DNA of 64,000 nucleotides, from NCBI GenBank assembly GCA_004026145.2, contig CP034993.1, positions 4,480,094 to 4,544,093 of the forward strand, read 5' to 3'. Under the pieces are notes generated by a model. It did no database searches. It was given only the letters and a program-made list of their open reading frames with translations, and was not told the origin of the DNA. Position 1 is the stretch's first letter. Every line of letters starts with the position of its first letter. Both the position numbers and the translations under genes were made by a program. Shown piece by piece: positions 1-12,900 of the stretch. The DNA is from Takifugu bimaculatus. Its lineage: Eukaryota > Chordata > Actinopteri > Tetraodontiformes > Tetraodontidae.

Positions 1-968
1 AGGGGACTGTGTTAATAACAGCTGGTGTGTGCAATGACACCGTCAATAACACCATTAGGGGAAAATCGAATTTGGAAATTGAGTTAGGAAAGATGGAACC
101 AGCACCCAAGTGTGGAGGGTATCGGCTTACCGTTCAAAGAGTTCCTCATACGACGCTCCTCGTTCTTCTTCTACTATTATTACTGATGAGTTTCTTATTT
201 TTCGAAACCCATTTATGAGCTTACAGGGCTCGGGTTGCGGAGATGAAGGGTATTTTCTTCTTGAATTATTACGTTACGAACCAGAACCTGCTATAATATT
301 TTTGCTATCCTGAATGGCAGTTTGGAGTAACGACACATCGAGCACGTCTGGGTTAAGTTCCTCGTCATAATACATTTTCGTAAATCACAAATAAATGAAG
401 GTAAATCAAATTATTTTAACGTGATTATAAACGACAATAAATTCAATAAGTGTTGAGGTCACCGTATTCCCTGAAGGAGGTCTTGCGTAACCTCTGGAGC
501 AATGAATCAAACTTGATGGGACAATGTGTCATTTGAAGTGTTGAAAACGTTTTTAACTGTTTGGATCGCCGTCGCTGGTTTGTGTGAGCTTGGTTTTCCG
601 AAATGGACGCATCACCATTTGGAACGGAGCTCCTCAATTACTCCGGCATTGAAATTCAGCAGTAAATCTCCTCTGGCGATGTTCTTATTGTCACCGTTTG
701 GGCTTTTCCAACAAGCTCCCCATTTATCAGAGGATTCTGCTCCGTGGCTGCCAGCAGCTATTCCCCGAGAGAGCGGTCTTAATCTAATTGGATTTCAACA
801 TGTCATGAATGGCACACGTCCCACTCCGACCCGATTCCTCCTCCGGAGTGTTCCGAGGAGCTCTTGATCTAATCTGCTGAGCTGTTATTTTATTTGGACG
901 GTGACACTGGGTCACTGTTCTCTTTAAACTCTCGCCGTTAACCGTCGTTCCTGCTGCTCCTCTCGCAG
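1..968. other. Non-coding sequence 5' of first visible glis1 exon (intron)
   Basis: I see no supported exon or RNA gene here. The first visible glis1 exon (969) begins two bases short of a full codon, so at least one coding exon lies upstream of the window and this stretch should be intron. Short open frames here have no recognisable content. Confidence 0.5.
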
Positions 969-3900
969 CCAGCGCCGCTTACTGCCCGGAGAAAGACGTC
1001 GACGCCGACCTCGATGACGCAGAGGACGCCCTGATGCGATGCGAGCAGGCCATGCCGATGCTGGTGGGGGGGCTGTACGCCCAGAGTCTCCCCTGTGACG
1101 GAGCTACGCCTGATCTCCAGCTGCAGGACAGCTCTCCCCAAGACACCAGGTAACCCACATTTTTGTAGGTACGGTCTGTTTTTTTTTTTCGTCTTTTTTT
1201 ATGCTTCTGAGAGTCAGATGCACACGAGAAGCTGGGAGGTTTTGCACACTTCTATTTTAAAAAAAGGCCGAAGGGGTCCAAATTGCAACAGCTATTCTAA
1301 ATGAATGTGGTTTGTTCTGTTTTCCTCCTCTGTTCTTGTCACAGCCAACAGAATTTCCAAGTTCCCGTTGTGGGAATTGGCCTCTAATAACTCCTTTTTT
1401 TCCTCAATGAGCGGGGGCTTTAATAAGTATAATGACAATGTATGGCGCTCTAGCTCGCGTTAGCAGTATGTTTTCCTCCCCGTCCTGCTCGGGGGAAGAG
1501 ACAAAGACGATTCCTTCATGGGACGGGCCCAGAGAAAAGAGAGCTCTTCTCATATCACTCAGGGGCTTTGGACAAAATCCATAATGAGCCAACTGACAGG
1601 AATGATTATGTCGGAGATCACAGCAACGCATGGAGAAATCCGACCTGGGTTCCCCATTCAGCGGGGCAAAGATTCCCACCATAATACAGAGTATTGTAAA
1701 CGCTGACCCTTCATAGGCTGCAATTATGCCACCAAAACAGGTGACTCCTTATTTATCCCCAATGTTGGGTTGGGTTTAACCCCTTTGTGTCATCAAAGCC
1801 TGTCAGGTGGACACACAGTGGCCTCTCGGTCTCAGTCGCCCCCCAATTTTAGCCATAAATGCCCATTCATATCCTCTCACCACCAGGAGATCCAGTTTCA
1901 ATGATTCGTATTGATCACCTGCAGTTTCTTAACTCTGACTGCACACTATTATGGATCTGGTGAACACCTTACAGTGAATGAGGGTCTCCGGTGTAATATT
2001 TTAGCTCAGACATGTCATCCGTTTATGTAAACTGAGAGAATTAGAGCTGGAGGGGTAAGCTGGAGGCTCTGACACTGCTGCTTGTGGGAAGGATCAACAG
2101 GCCGGCGTCTGTCAACAACTGCCGGGCTAATGGCGCTCATATTCCTGCCTGTGTCTCTTTCTCCTTACAGATCCTCCTCCACCTTCCAGCGGACCCTGGC
2201 GGGGGCCTCACCTGGCCTGGGCTGCGGCGGTACCAATGAGGTTCACTCCTCTCTTGCCTACTCCATCAAACAGGAAAACTCGATGGGATACAGGTTCCCA
2301 AACGCAGGCTGTCGAGTGCCCTGCACATCCCAGGACAGATTTGAGAACTGTATCGCAGGCCAAGTTTTGGGAGTGATGAGAGAGGAGCTAGAGGCGCTGC
2401 AAGCTAGCAGCAGCGGTAGCGGAGCTTGCGTCGCAGGCAACGTGGACGGCGCCGTGTCACGGGTAGCGGTGCAACCGTTTAATAATGGAGACGACTCCTC
2501 CCTGCTGGCTTTGTCCCCTGCTGGCTCGTGTCAGTCAGCGCGGCTGCTCAGCGCTAACAGTCTGAAGAGACGTTGCCTGTCTCTGGCCTCACAAGCAGCC
2601 AACGCTGCCGGTGACGTTAGCGCAACAGGTCCGCCGTCCAGCAGCGCCGCTTCCTCCGAGAAGATCAATATCACCGCCATCATCTGCTCCTCCTCGCAGA
2701 TGTCCATGGTCGCCTGCGTCAACGGATTTCGTGCTAACGTCTCGCCCGGCCCCACCGGCAGTACTGGCTTTTCCTCATCTTCCTCCTCCTCGTCTACGTC
2801 CCCACCCTCTAACGCCTGCTCACGAGAAGTGCCGCAGAGGCCGCCAACACACGGTAGCCCCCAGCGGGCTATGCTACAGGAGAACTGCCAGCTGTCTTCA
2901 CCTGCCGCCTGCCTGCTGTCGGTATCCTCCTCCTCATCCTCCTCTTCGGCATCATCTGGGGAGCCAGAGCAGGGGCCGAACCAGGGCTTGTGTGAAGAAC
3001 AGGCCTCCATGCTGCAGCCAAGTGGCACTGGGGGTGCACCCGGGGGAGGCGTGGGAGGAGGAGGAGGAGGCTCTGATGGGTTGGGGCTACTAAGCCTGAT
3101 GTCTGGGATGCTACATCCAGGGCCCGATGCTGGGATTCTCCTGGATGGGGGCCAAAGATCAGGAGGTGCTCTTAAGCAGGAGCCCTTGGATGATTTTTCC
3201 CCCAACGAAGAGGAACTCTTTCAGCACCACTACCATCATCATCATCACCATCATCACCATCACTTAAACGGTCGGAATGGGCGTCTTCGTCACCCTCACC
3301 ACCACCCCTCTCTCCCGACGATGCCCCCTCCTTATCACCTGCACCAGTATGTGGGGCAAAGTCCAGGGGGCCTGTTGCATCACCAAAGCCAGCAAACAGC
3401 ATCTACCTCTTCCCTGGGACTCAAACCGACCTCTGGTAGCCCTTCGACGTCTCAGATGGTCCTGGAGCGGGAAGAGGTCGGAGGTGGGGTGCTGACCGAC
3501 AAGCAGACGTGTCGCTGGATCGACTGCAGCGCTGCGTACGAGCAGCAGGAGGAGCTTGTGAGGCACATCGAGAAGGTCCACATCGACCAGCGCAAAGGAG
3601 AGGACTTCACCTGCTTCTGGGCCGGCTGCATCCGCCGTTACAAGCCTTTTAAACGCCCGCTACAAGTTGCTCATTCACATGAGAGTCCACTCTGGAGAGA
3701 AGCCTAACAAGTGTATGGTGAGTCAACAGAATTCACCCCCATAAACAAACAAACCAAAGCAAGACACCACTGTTCACGCGCACACACATCACAGTTGAGC
3801 ACTTGAGATCCAGTAGGACCGAAACCGTCCTCCATGCTTAGTTTGCTAGCATCTGTACCGCTAGATATTTTTTGGAACATTTTTCTGAAACTGAACCACT

Positions 3901-6900
3901 CCCCGAGGCTGGTTCTAGTTGGTCCAGGACTTCACTGCTAATTACAGTAGCCTGTGACTGCCTTTATTTTGATTTGGTTGTGAAACAGTCCTGCATTTTA
4001 AGTGGAACATATATTTTTGTATATTTTTTTCCACTGAAGATGTGAGGTGCCGTAAAAGCACTGCTACCTTGTCAGTATAAATACATTTGCAGTTGCGTTC
4101 CGTACAGGTAAGGCTCCAATTTCACAAGTCAAAACACTAATCAATGTCAAGCTGTCAGTTCCCGGCGTCCCTCGAGCAAGTGGAAAAAAAGTCCTCCGAC
4201 TGTAAGAATGATTTAGTCCAAATACACAATTAGTCCACAATTTGTGTAGGGCGAAGCCGTGTTTATTTTCATGAGCACACTGTTTTCTGAGACGGGAGTC
4301 AGATCATGAAAAGCCAACACATATGGTTAACATAACCAAACAATGCCTACACTTGATCCTTTTAAATGGGGGCTTTAAATGTTTAGCTGTCCCACAAGTA
4401 TTAAGAGAATTGGCTTCGTGTCCTAACTAAACACGGGGAGAAACGCAGTAGTCTGGAAACGGAGCCGCAGAGGGACAGTAGGCAGCGTTTTGCTCCGCTC
4501 GCGGCTTCATTCAAAGCTCATCTGTCAGAAATGTTGCTCTTCAACTCCGAGGAGCCGTCCAAGGCCTAATTATTGTAAAAAAAAAATAAAAAAGCTTGGT
4601 ATTGTTGGGGCACCTGTTTTATCTCACGGGTCTTTCCGTCCTTTGTTTTCCCCAAGAACAGGGATTCATCAGAAAGGAGGGTCCGTTCCTCCGACCTCCC
4701 TTTTCACAGCAGTTTTCTGCTCATTTCTACCTTAACTTTGTGACCAGCGCACATGTGAGCAGGAAGAAACGGCCGGGCGCTGGTGGTCCTGCTGGCTTGG
4801 CTCAGCGCGGACACGTTTTGGAAGCAATTTGCCGCTTTGTGCGTTTCCAGCTTTAATTCCCCCGGAGTGTGTCCCAACACTTTCAGTTTGCTTTTATTCC
4901 CTTGTCGTATTTGTTGCTGCTGTGAGTTTATCTGAATAAGGTCACGGTACACAGAGTCAGAGCGTCCGTGTGTATTGTTTGTATTGTGGTATAGAGCAGC
5001 ACGCATGAATATGATGCTGGGAGAGTGTGTGTGTGTGTGTGTGTGTGTGTTTTGGAAGATGTTTACCATATGGGAGCATTGGAACAATTCATCTCAGTCT
5101 CGGCCAGACGCTGGACTCCGTCTGCGGACATGAGAGGTACTGACACTGCAACAGACCCTAACACACACACACACACACATACACACACACACGCATGGAG
5201 TAATATGTGTTTATTGTTTCCATTATCTCTCACAATAGGAAGTATTGATTCCATACACAGTTGGGCTGAAACGCTCCCGTGTTTTCAGCCTTTAATAAAC
5301 AGATCCTCGAAATATTCTCCGGCTTATATCAACACACGGAACCGTCGGGGACTGAACATGTTAGTGTGGGACGGCAGATAAACTCGAGGGTCCAGGGAAA
5401 ATAAACACGGCGTGTGTTTGCGTTGGTAACGATGTTTGCGTTCAGGAACATACAGACTTAATTTCTGCAGGACACCAAAGAAGAAGCAGGAGGCGGCGGC
5501 GCGCTGGTGTGTTTTATTTCCTTCCATGCTAAATTCTTTATGCAATTAATTTGCTTGTTGTATCAGAAAGTGTGTGGGCTTTGGACCACGGCTCCTTTTT
5601 TCGGTCTGTGCGGTGAAGTGGTGAAGAATTTGAAGAATTCGCAGAGAGGAAACATGCGAGACCTTTTGTTTTATGAAGAAATGTCGAGTTAATCCCTCTG
5701 TTATCTCTCCAGCATCAGCCTCCGTATCGTTGATACATTCTAAAAGACTTTTCTACGACTCCAACAAGTAGGCTGCAGCGTTTGCAGCAATCCCCCTCTG
5801 CAGATATAGATGTATATATATTTCCCCCCGTTCCCAAACAATTAAAGCCGGCCCCGGGCTTATTTCGGAGGGCAGGCGGACGCTGAGGCACACACCGGCG
5901 AGGAGGAAACGACATGATCTCTCTGCAATATCCTGTTGTGTTTCATGCCTAATTCGCTTGTTGTTTTAGTTTATTGCATTTTTTTCCACGTGCGTCTGCA
6001 TAAATATTAAAAATATATCCAGCCGGAGTAGGCCTGACATGGTCCCAGACTTTGATATTGTTGTGCTTTGTCAGAGGTCAGGCCAGCAGATTTGAAGCGT
6101 CTGCAGGCTGGACTGTGACCTATGAAGGTCAGAGAATATCCTGACTGGGAAATAGAGCAGCCAGACAGTAGAAGTCCAGGCTCTGGCGCTTTATCACGGG
6201 CACAGACGGATCCAGTATCATCAACTTTCATTTATTACATTTTATTCTTGCTCCTGCTTTGACTTAATTTCCCATTTTTGGAATGGATAGAAAAAGGAAA
6301 GAGAATATTTCTGTCATTAGTCTTGAATGTGTCTCTATGGAAAGAGAAAGAATCTCAACATAAAACAGTCAGCGACTTTCTGCCCGAATGCACCAGCTCT
6401 CGTTCCTGTGCTTAACGGAATTTCACCTTCTTTTCACACGCGCGTCGATAGACTGTTCAGATTTCCTAGGTGGTTTTGTTGGAGGAGGCATCAGCAGACG
6501 TAGAGACCCCGAGCGCAGGCCACTGCTGGGATGGCGTTTCTTTTCAAGGGTAAATGGAGTCTTCTTAGAACAAGCGGCTCGGACGCAGGAGACGAGCCTG
6601 GCGCTACATTAGCTAATTAAAACCGAAGCCGAGCACATGAGCCAACTTTTTCTGCGAATGCTGCGTGAAACTGGAGCTGTCTGGACGCTGGGTGGCGAGT
6701 GAGGGTGGCATGAAAGTGTTTGCACCACCGACACCCCCGCCTGAACCGCTCAGACACTAAATCTCTGAGTACAGAGTAAAGAGGATGGTTTGTATGAGGC
6801 TCGGTTACAGTGAGTACAGCCAGTCAGGAGGAAAATCGATTGAACTCTTCAGAGGAAAGGTTCCGCATACAGCTCCCCTCAAGTATGTCTAGCTGGCACC

Positions 6901-9900
6901 AGCACGACGACCGGCCCGGCCACGGCTACCCTGAATCTAAGGGAAGGGGGTCGCTCCACTTCCCAGTAACTCGTGTGCAGAGTTCAGTCATAAAGCGCAG
7001 GAACAGGTGGCCGAATTACCTGATTTGTCACTAAACCCTTTTTAGCGAGTGTCCTGCCAGCGTGACCCACGTCAGCATGTGATAAGTGTGTGATTAACCT
7101 CCTGGCATGTCGGGGAAAGCTGCGGTTGAAAGCTCAGGGGGAACTTCCCCAGTTGGCTCCCAATGTTCTCCAACAACCTTTTGTCTGTCTAAATGTCACC
7201 ATTTCCGTCTGAATTCAGCAGGACTTTGATAAAACCAATTCTTTCCTGTTACTATTGGGGTGGTCACATGATTAAAATCTCCACTTAGATTTATCTTAAT
7301 TTAAAATTTCCTCATTCATGATTTTCATAGATTTTGCTGGTATGAAGCTAAATATTCTCTCGCAAAGACAAATAAATCTAAATGACTTCTGGATCCAAAG
7401 TAACAGTTTAAAGAAACCAGGAAATCTATAAAATGGATGCATGACAGGTGATATCTGATGCAACTCAATTTAATTTTAACTGAAATTTCAGAGAAAAAAG
7501 TCAACATTTACATATTTGCGTTAATGATTATGGGTGTTTTAGTTGTAATAAACCAGCTTCCGATTCTTAAACACTCACTGTGATTTTCCCACAATAACTA
7601 CTGCGGCGCTCCAAGAGGTCAAATGGGTCCGTCTACTTCTCCTTCGCCCACATCCTCAGTTATCAAAGAACACAGGATTTACATGTGATACGCTCTAATT
7701 GCATTTATCTGGAATGCGGTATTTTGAGTTTCCCAATTTCCTCGACATTTAATCACGGCCCAGTATTGGTAACCTGAAGAGCCGCGGCTGCTCATACATT
7801 GCACAGAGATTGTGTCATAATTGTGACCCATCCAAAAGCTTAATCAACTTAACCTCACTGCTGAGCCGGATCACTTTACCGATACACGTGGGAGGGGTGG
7901 TCATGCTTCATGTTAGCACGAGAGTCATGTTAGCATGTCATGTTTACCTGCTCATGCCTAAAACGTGGCTCGGAGGCATCATTTGTTCGTTATAGTTACA
8001 CTTGCATTAAAAGTAGGTTTGAGTACCGACTACAAACAAAAAGGATTTGTGTGTGTGTGTGCGTGCGTGCGTGCATGCATGCGTGTGATATTCACAATTG
8101 TGTCTTGCCTGTATTTTGTCAGTTCTGCAGCACCACCGAACCAGTAAATGAGGACATTTGTCGTTACACTCTGGGACTATGTTTGACTCAGGGCCATGCC
8201 ACAACCCCACAAAGACAGTACCCCTCCACCCAGTCCAACTTTCAGCGTGCTAGAGCCAACTACCCTTAAATTACACCTAATAAAGCAAGTAAGAGAGACC
8301 GAGCCGCTACTGTGCAAAGTAAACACGCAGAAATCTGGATAATTGACACAGTGAAAGACGTGTTTATATCAACGGTGTCGAGTTTAAATCACAAGCAATT
8401 TTTTCTGTGGTTAGTGTGCTGGTTAGAATTTTTTTGCAAAACATTCAAAGTCTAGGAGAACCCCTAATAGGTTCAGACAAAAAAAATCCTCACTGTCGTG
8501 ATTTAGTATCATGAACGTCGGTCGCATTCTTTTAGCATTAGCGTAGCTCTCGCATTTGTTACGAGCCCAGAAAGCCTTCGCAGAGAGGATCCTGCGTGTG
8601 TTTACACTGCCGAGGCCTTCAGCGTTCTCATGGTCGCCAGAGAGCGAGGGAGCGGTCCAAATGGAAAGATTTGAGCAGCTCCGAGGACTGATGCGTAAAT
8701 TGTGGCCTTAAATGGCACATATATCAAAATATGGTGGGTTTGTACCAAAACCACACTGGCTGTAATGATTGATAATAAGGCAGAGAGGAGGGAAATTAAA
8801 AAAGGGGCGACGGGACCAAAAATCCTCTTCAGCGAGACAGAAATGGGTCCAAATCGCTGCTCAGTTTGTGTTACCCAACAGATATTTAAGTTCTCATTTA
8901 GCTCTTGTGGAGTTTTAACGCCCCGCGCTCTGCAGAAAGGAACCTTTTAGCTCTCTGTTGCCCTTCTTTAAACATCTGTTTCAGATTCAGGATGTTCAGC
9001 TTCGGTATTATTTTACCATTAATGTAAAAAGGTTTATGTGGGGTTTAGGTTCTTGGACTCGGCTGCAGCACAGACAAGAAGCCTTTGAGTCAAAACATAT
9101 CCTTTTGTCTTTTCTCTGTTATTTTTTTTTCTTCCCCTTTCGCGTTCTCATAACCGGGAGCCTTCATACCGCGGCACGCCATATTCTGCCGCAGCTGCCA
9201 TTCGCCTGGAAAACAAACATCGGTGTCACTTCCCCGCCACTTTCTTTTAACGTCACTTTTTACAAAGAACGGCCCCGAGCCAAAGAAATCAGATGGGGTC
9301 ACGGTTGCTTTGCAGGGTTACAAATTGTGTGTAGGAAAGTGGAATTTGTAGCAAATTGAGGGGAGGCGGCGGCTCATCACAGCTGACTCCGACATGCTGG
9401 AGGGAAATATTCCATAAATGCGAGAGCGGTTACCGACGACATGTGTGTTGGAGGAGGCAGGGATCCTGTTTTCCCTGCAGGCGCAGACGTGTCCGGGCGA
9501 CAAATCTGAAGCGAAATGCGGTGAATTGATGAATTAGTGGCAACGCAGGCGCTGCGATTTGACAGGATGTTACAACCAGGCCCGTCGGCGGAGCTGGAAA
9601 CTGGAGCCCGAAACAGACGAGACGCCGAAGAGTGAACAAACCTCGGGGCACCGCAGCAATTGGGTTGCACCATAGTTCTTCTTCTTCTTCTTCTTTATTT
9701 AACCTCAAACTCGTCGCGGTCTGGTCGGCCTCCAGATGATTACGTAAACACATTCTCTGCGCTGTGTTCGCACACTCGGGCTGCTGCTGATCACGGTTGC
9801 TCGTTGACCTCTTGTTTGGCATCGCTGGCGTGTTTTCCGCCGCTCGCCGGACCCGTCGGCGGCTTATTTGTTTTCAGAGTTGAGGTGTGAGAAGACAAAC

Positions 9901-12900
9901 AATGTTTCCATGAAAAGGGAAGAGTTTTTATTCTTTACCAGATTTCTGAGCAACAGAACATGAACCTGTAGTCTGTGAGAAGCAGTCACGTGACCATTTA
10001 AGGCGTTTGTATTTGCTCAGAAAAATGTAGACTTCCATCTGAGGAAGTAAACGACATGCTGCAAGTCTAAAATTCAACTTGATGTATGTGGATCTCTGGA
10101 TGGATGTTGGGGTTGGAATCCACTCAACCCACACACACATCAATATTTACACGACGTTACTGCCATTTACTGCTGTTAAATGACCAAAATCACTCACAGC
10201 GGGGCCGTGGAACAATCACGGTTAATCACTATTCTAAAGCGACTTCGATCGTGGGAATGGAAAGATACATGACAAATGGCAGATGTATACATTTGGCAAG
10301 ATGTGAGGCTAGAACATGGAGCTCTGACCTGCTGTTTAGTGTTGAGATGGTGACTCAAGCCCAAAATCACTGCGCTTTAAACAATAATCCCTCTATCTTG
10401 AGTAGGCCAATTTTTGTACACAGTTTTATCTGAATTAAGATCTATATGGTGCCGACCAGAGGCTCACCCTCCACACAGGTAGGGGGGCTGTTCTGAAGAG
10501 GTGTTTTTAAAGTACGCCCCCTTTTTTAGATCAATATAAGGGTAAAGCTACATTCCATTTAGCTTCCTCCAACTCCTCTTAACTTCATTTCAAAAACAAA
10601 CAGCCTTTAAAATAAAATGGAAATCATATTATGATTGAACTCTACGGTTCATCACAACTCCAGAGGAACCGTGACGATGAGGGTAAAAGTCAAATTTCTA
10701 CAAAAAGATGACGGAGACACTGATGGATCGAGCGTCATTAAACATCCTGGGGCTGAACTGGTGCCTGTTGTCCCCCAGTAGCGCTGGGAGAGAGACAGGC
10801 GGGGAAGGTGAGCAAGTCAGAGGTGTGAGTGAAAGGTGCTGGACAGACGGATGCTTGTGTGGACGCCAGGGCCCGGTGGACCGGTCAGAGAGGATCTGCC
10901 GGTAACATCAGTCCAGGCGCTGGCTCACAACGCAGATCATGTTTACGATTTTCATTGCGTAACGCCCAGTCGGCCTTTTTCACGGTGGGCTCGGGTTTCG
11001 TGAATGGGTTTATAATTAATGGGCCCATAATTGCTAATGGCTGCAGCTCTGACAGCTCCGTATTGTGCTCCAGTGGTTGGTACTGACTGTGACAATCGGG
11101 AGGGAGGTCCTTTACAAAAGCTGTCATTGCATATAGAATATCCCCTCATTGCAGGACTATAAAATAGATACAACGTTATATAACAAATGAATAATGTGTC
11201 GGGTGCACTAAGGCTGAAATAAGACCCAAACCTCCATCGTTTGGATTATTTCTGATGGTTACACCTTTAGCCAATGCCTGGATGGAATCATGAATGGTGA
11301 GGAACGTTTGTGCATGGAACCTTTTCCCTTCTACCTGATGCTGCGTCTTCTTCTCTTCTTTGAGGACGGGACAGCTTTGGGAAACCTGGTGACCCGGTGA
11401 ACCCGGGGCTGCCCTGCTGAAGAGGAAATCACATCTTAGCTCTTTAATCTGATGCAGAGCTGGTAGACATTTGAACGGCGGCCTCTGGAACACGGCGGGT
11501 TAAGTGCTTCCATGATGCGGCACTGTCGCGCTGAGCCGGGCCCCCAAAAGGGCTCAGATCCGCCACCGGAATTCCTCTCCGACCTCCGACTAACAGCGAG
11601 AGGGACGGCGCAGCTGGACCGGCTCATTATGTGAGCGGCCTCATTTAGTCATCATAGCAATGCTTCCTGTTGTACCAACCGTGTAGTTGTTTTAAAATCC
11701 GCCCTCCCCCAGAAAGCCTGAGTGCAAAATCGCCACTCAGAACCATTTCGGTGGTCATTTACATGACGACTTCCTTTCGCTCGGCTGCATCTGGACAGCA
11801 CACCTTGGCGTCTTTAGCTTTTAGCCATTTTCTCCACCCAAAGACAAGTTAAAGGTCACCAGAAACAGAAAGACGGGTTCCTGCCTACCTGCCCCAGACG
11901 GGGCTGGCTGCTAAAAGGCTCCCGCTTCTCAGTGGAAATGATATATGTAAACTATGTAATGCGAATGTTTTAGCGAAGCTGTGTTTAATTTTGTATCCTG
12001 ACAAAGCGCATGAGAAACCTGCCTTTCTTTAGCTGTCTGCTTGAATCATATGGATATAATTTCATCCATTTACGTTCTTCTGCTCTTTGCTGTGGTTGCC
12101 ACGGGGCATTTGGAAGCGGGCAGATTAAACGCACATGTTCCTCCCATCCGCAGCCGGAGCCCTCTGCTGCTCCGCGGCCTTCCCTGCGAACAGATCCTGA
12201 AGTGTCGGTGGTTTTCCTCATTGGTCAGGGCAGAAAAAGACAACTTGTGATAAATCAACTTATTCCCTCAACCGCTCTTTTTTTTTCTTTTCTTACTCTC
12301 AAAGTTATACAAGCTCCACTTGGATCATTCGCTGGCCGGCTGTGTTTTCTTTTAACGACTGCAACTTTTTTTTTTTTGCCCTTTATCGCGTCTGTCAGGC
12401 CTGACTGGAAAGTAGTCTGGATGCATTAACACACTGACGGCGAAGAACCGACAGAGAACGCCGAGAACCTTCTTTTTTTTCTTTTATGGGGGCCCTCTGA
12501 ACATGAGTAATGGTGAATTTCATGCTAGTAAGCAGCCGAACAGTCGAAGCCCATCTTGCCATCATTAGTCAGACGTCTGATGTACAATTATTGCCCAGAG
12601 CCCAAACAGATATATCAGTGCTGGTTGAGATCCCCTTGTGTCTGTAGCGACCGTAGAGAGGCTAGAACAAGTCTTAGAACATCATTCCTCAGTCGTGATG
12701 ACCTTACAAATAAGAAGGGTTTTTTTCCCCTTCAAAATGCAGCGTTGCCTCCACCGTAACCCTAAATCAGTCCTTTGAACCTCTTTTTACTGTATTTATT
12801 AAAGCCTTTAATCAGGCTGCTATCCTAAATGTCAGCAGCCATATTTCACCCCAACACTCCTCTGCAGCTGCGAGTTGGTCTCCATCACGCTCCGCTCCTG

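Noticed and set aside
2531..3205. 224-codon minus frame opposite glis1 exon 2
   Set aside because: Antisense shadow of a GC-rich coding exon; no domain, while the plus frame carries GLIS1 motifs.
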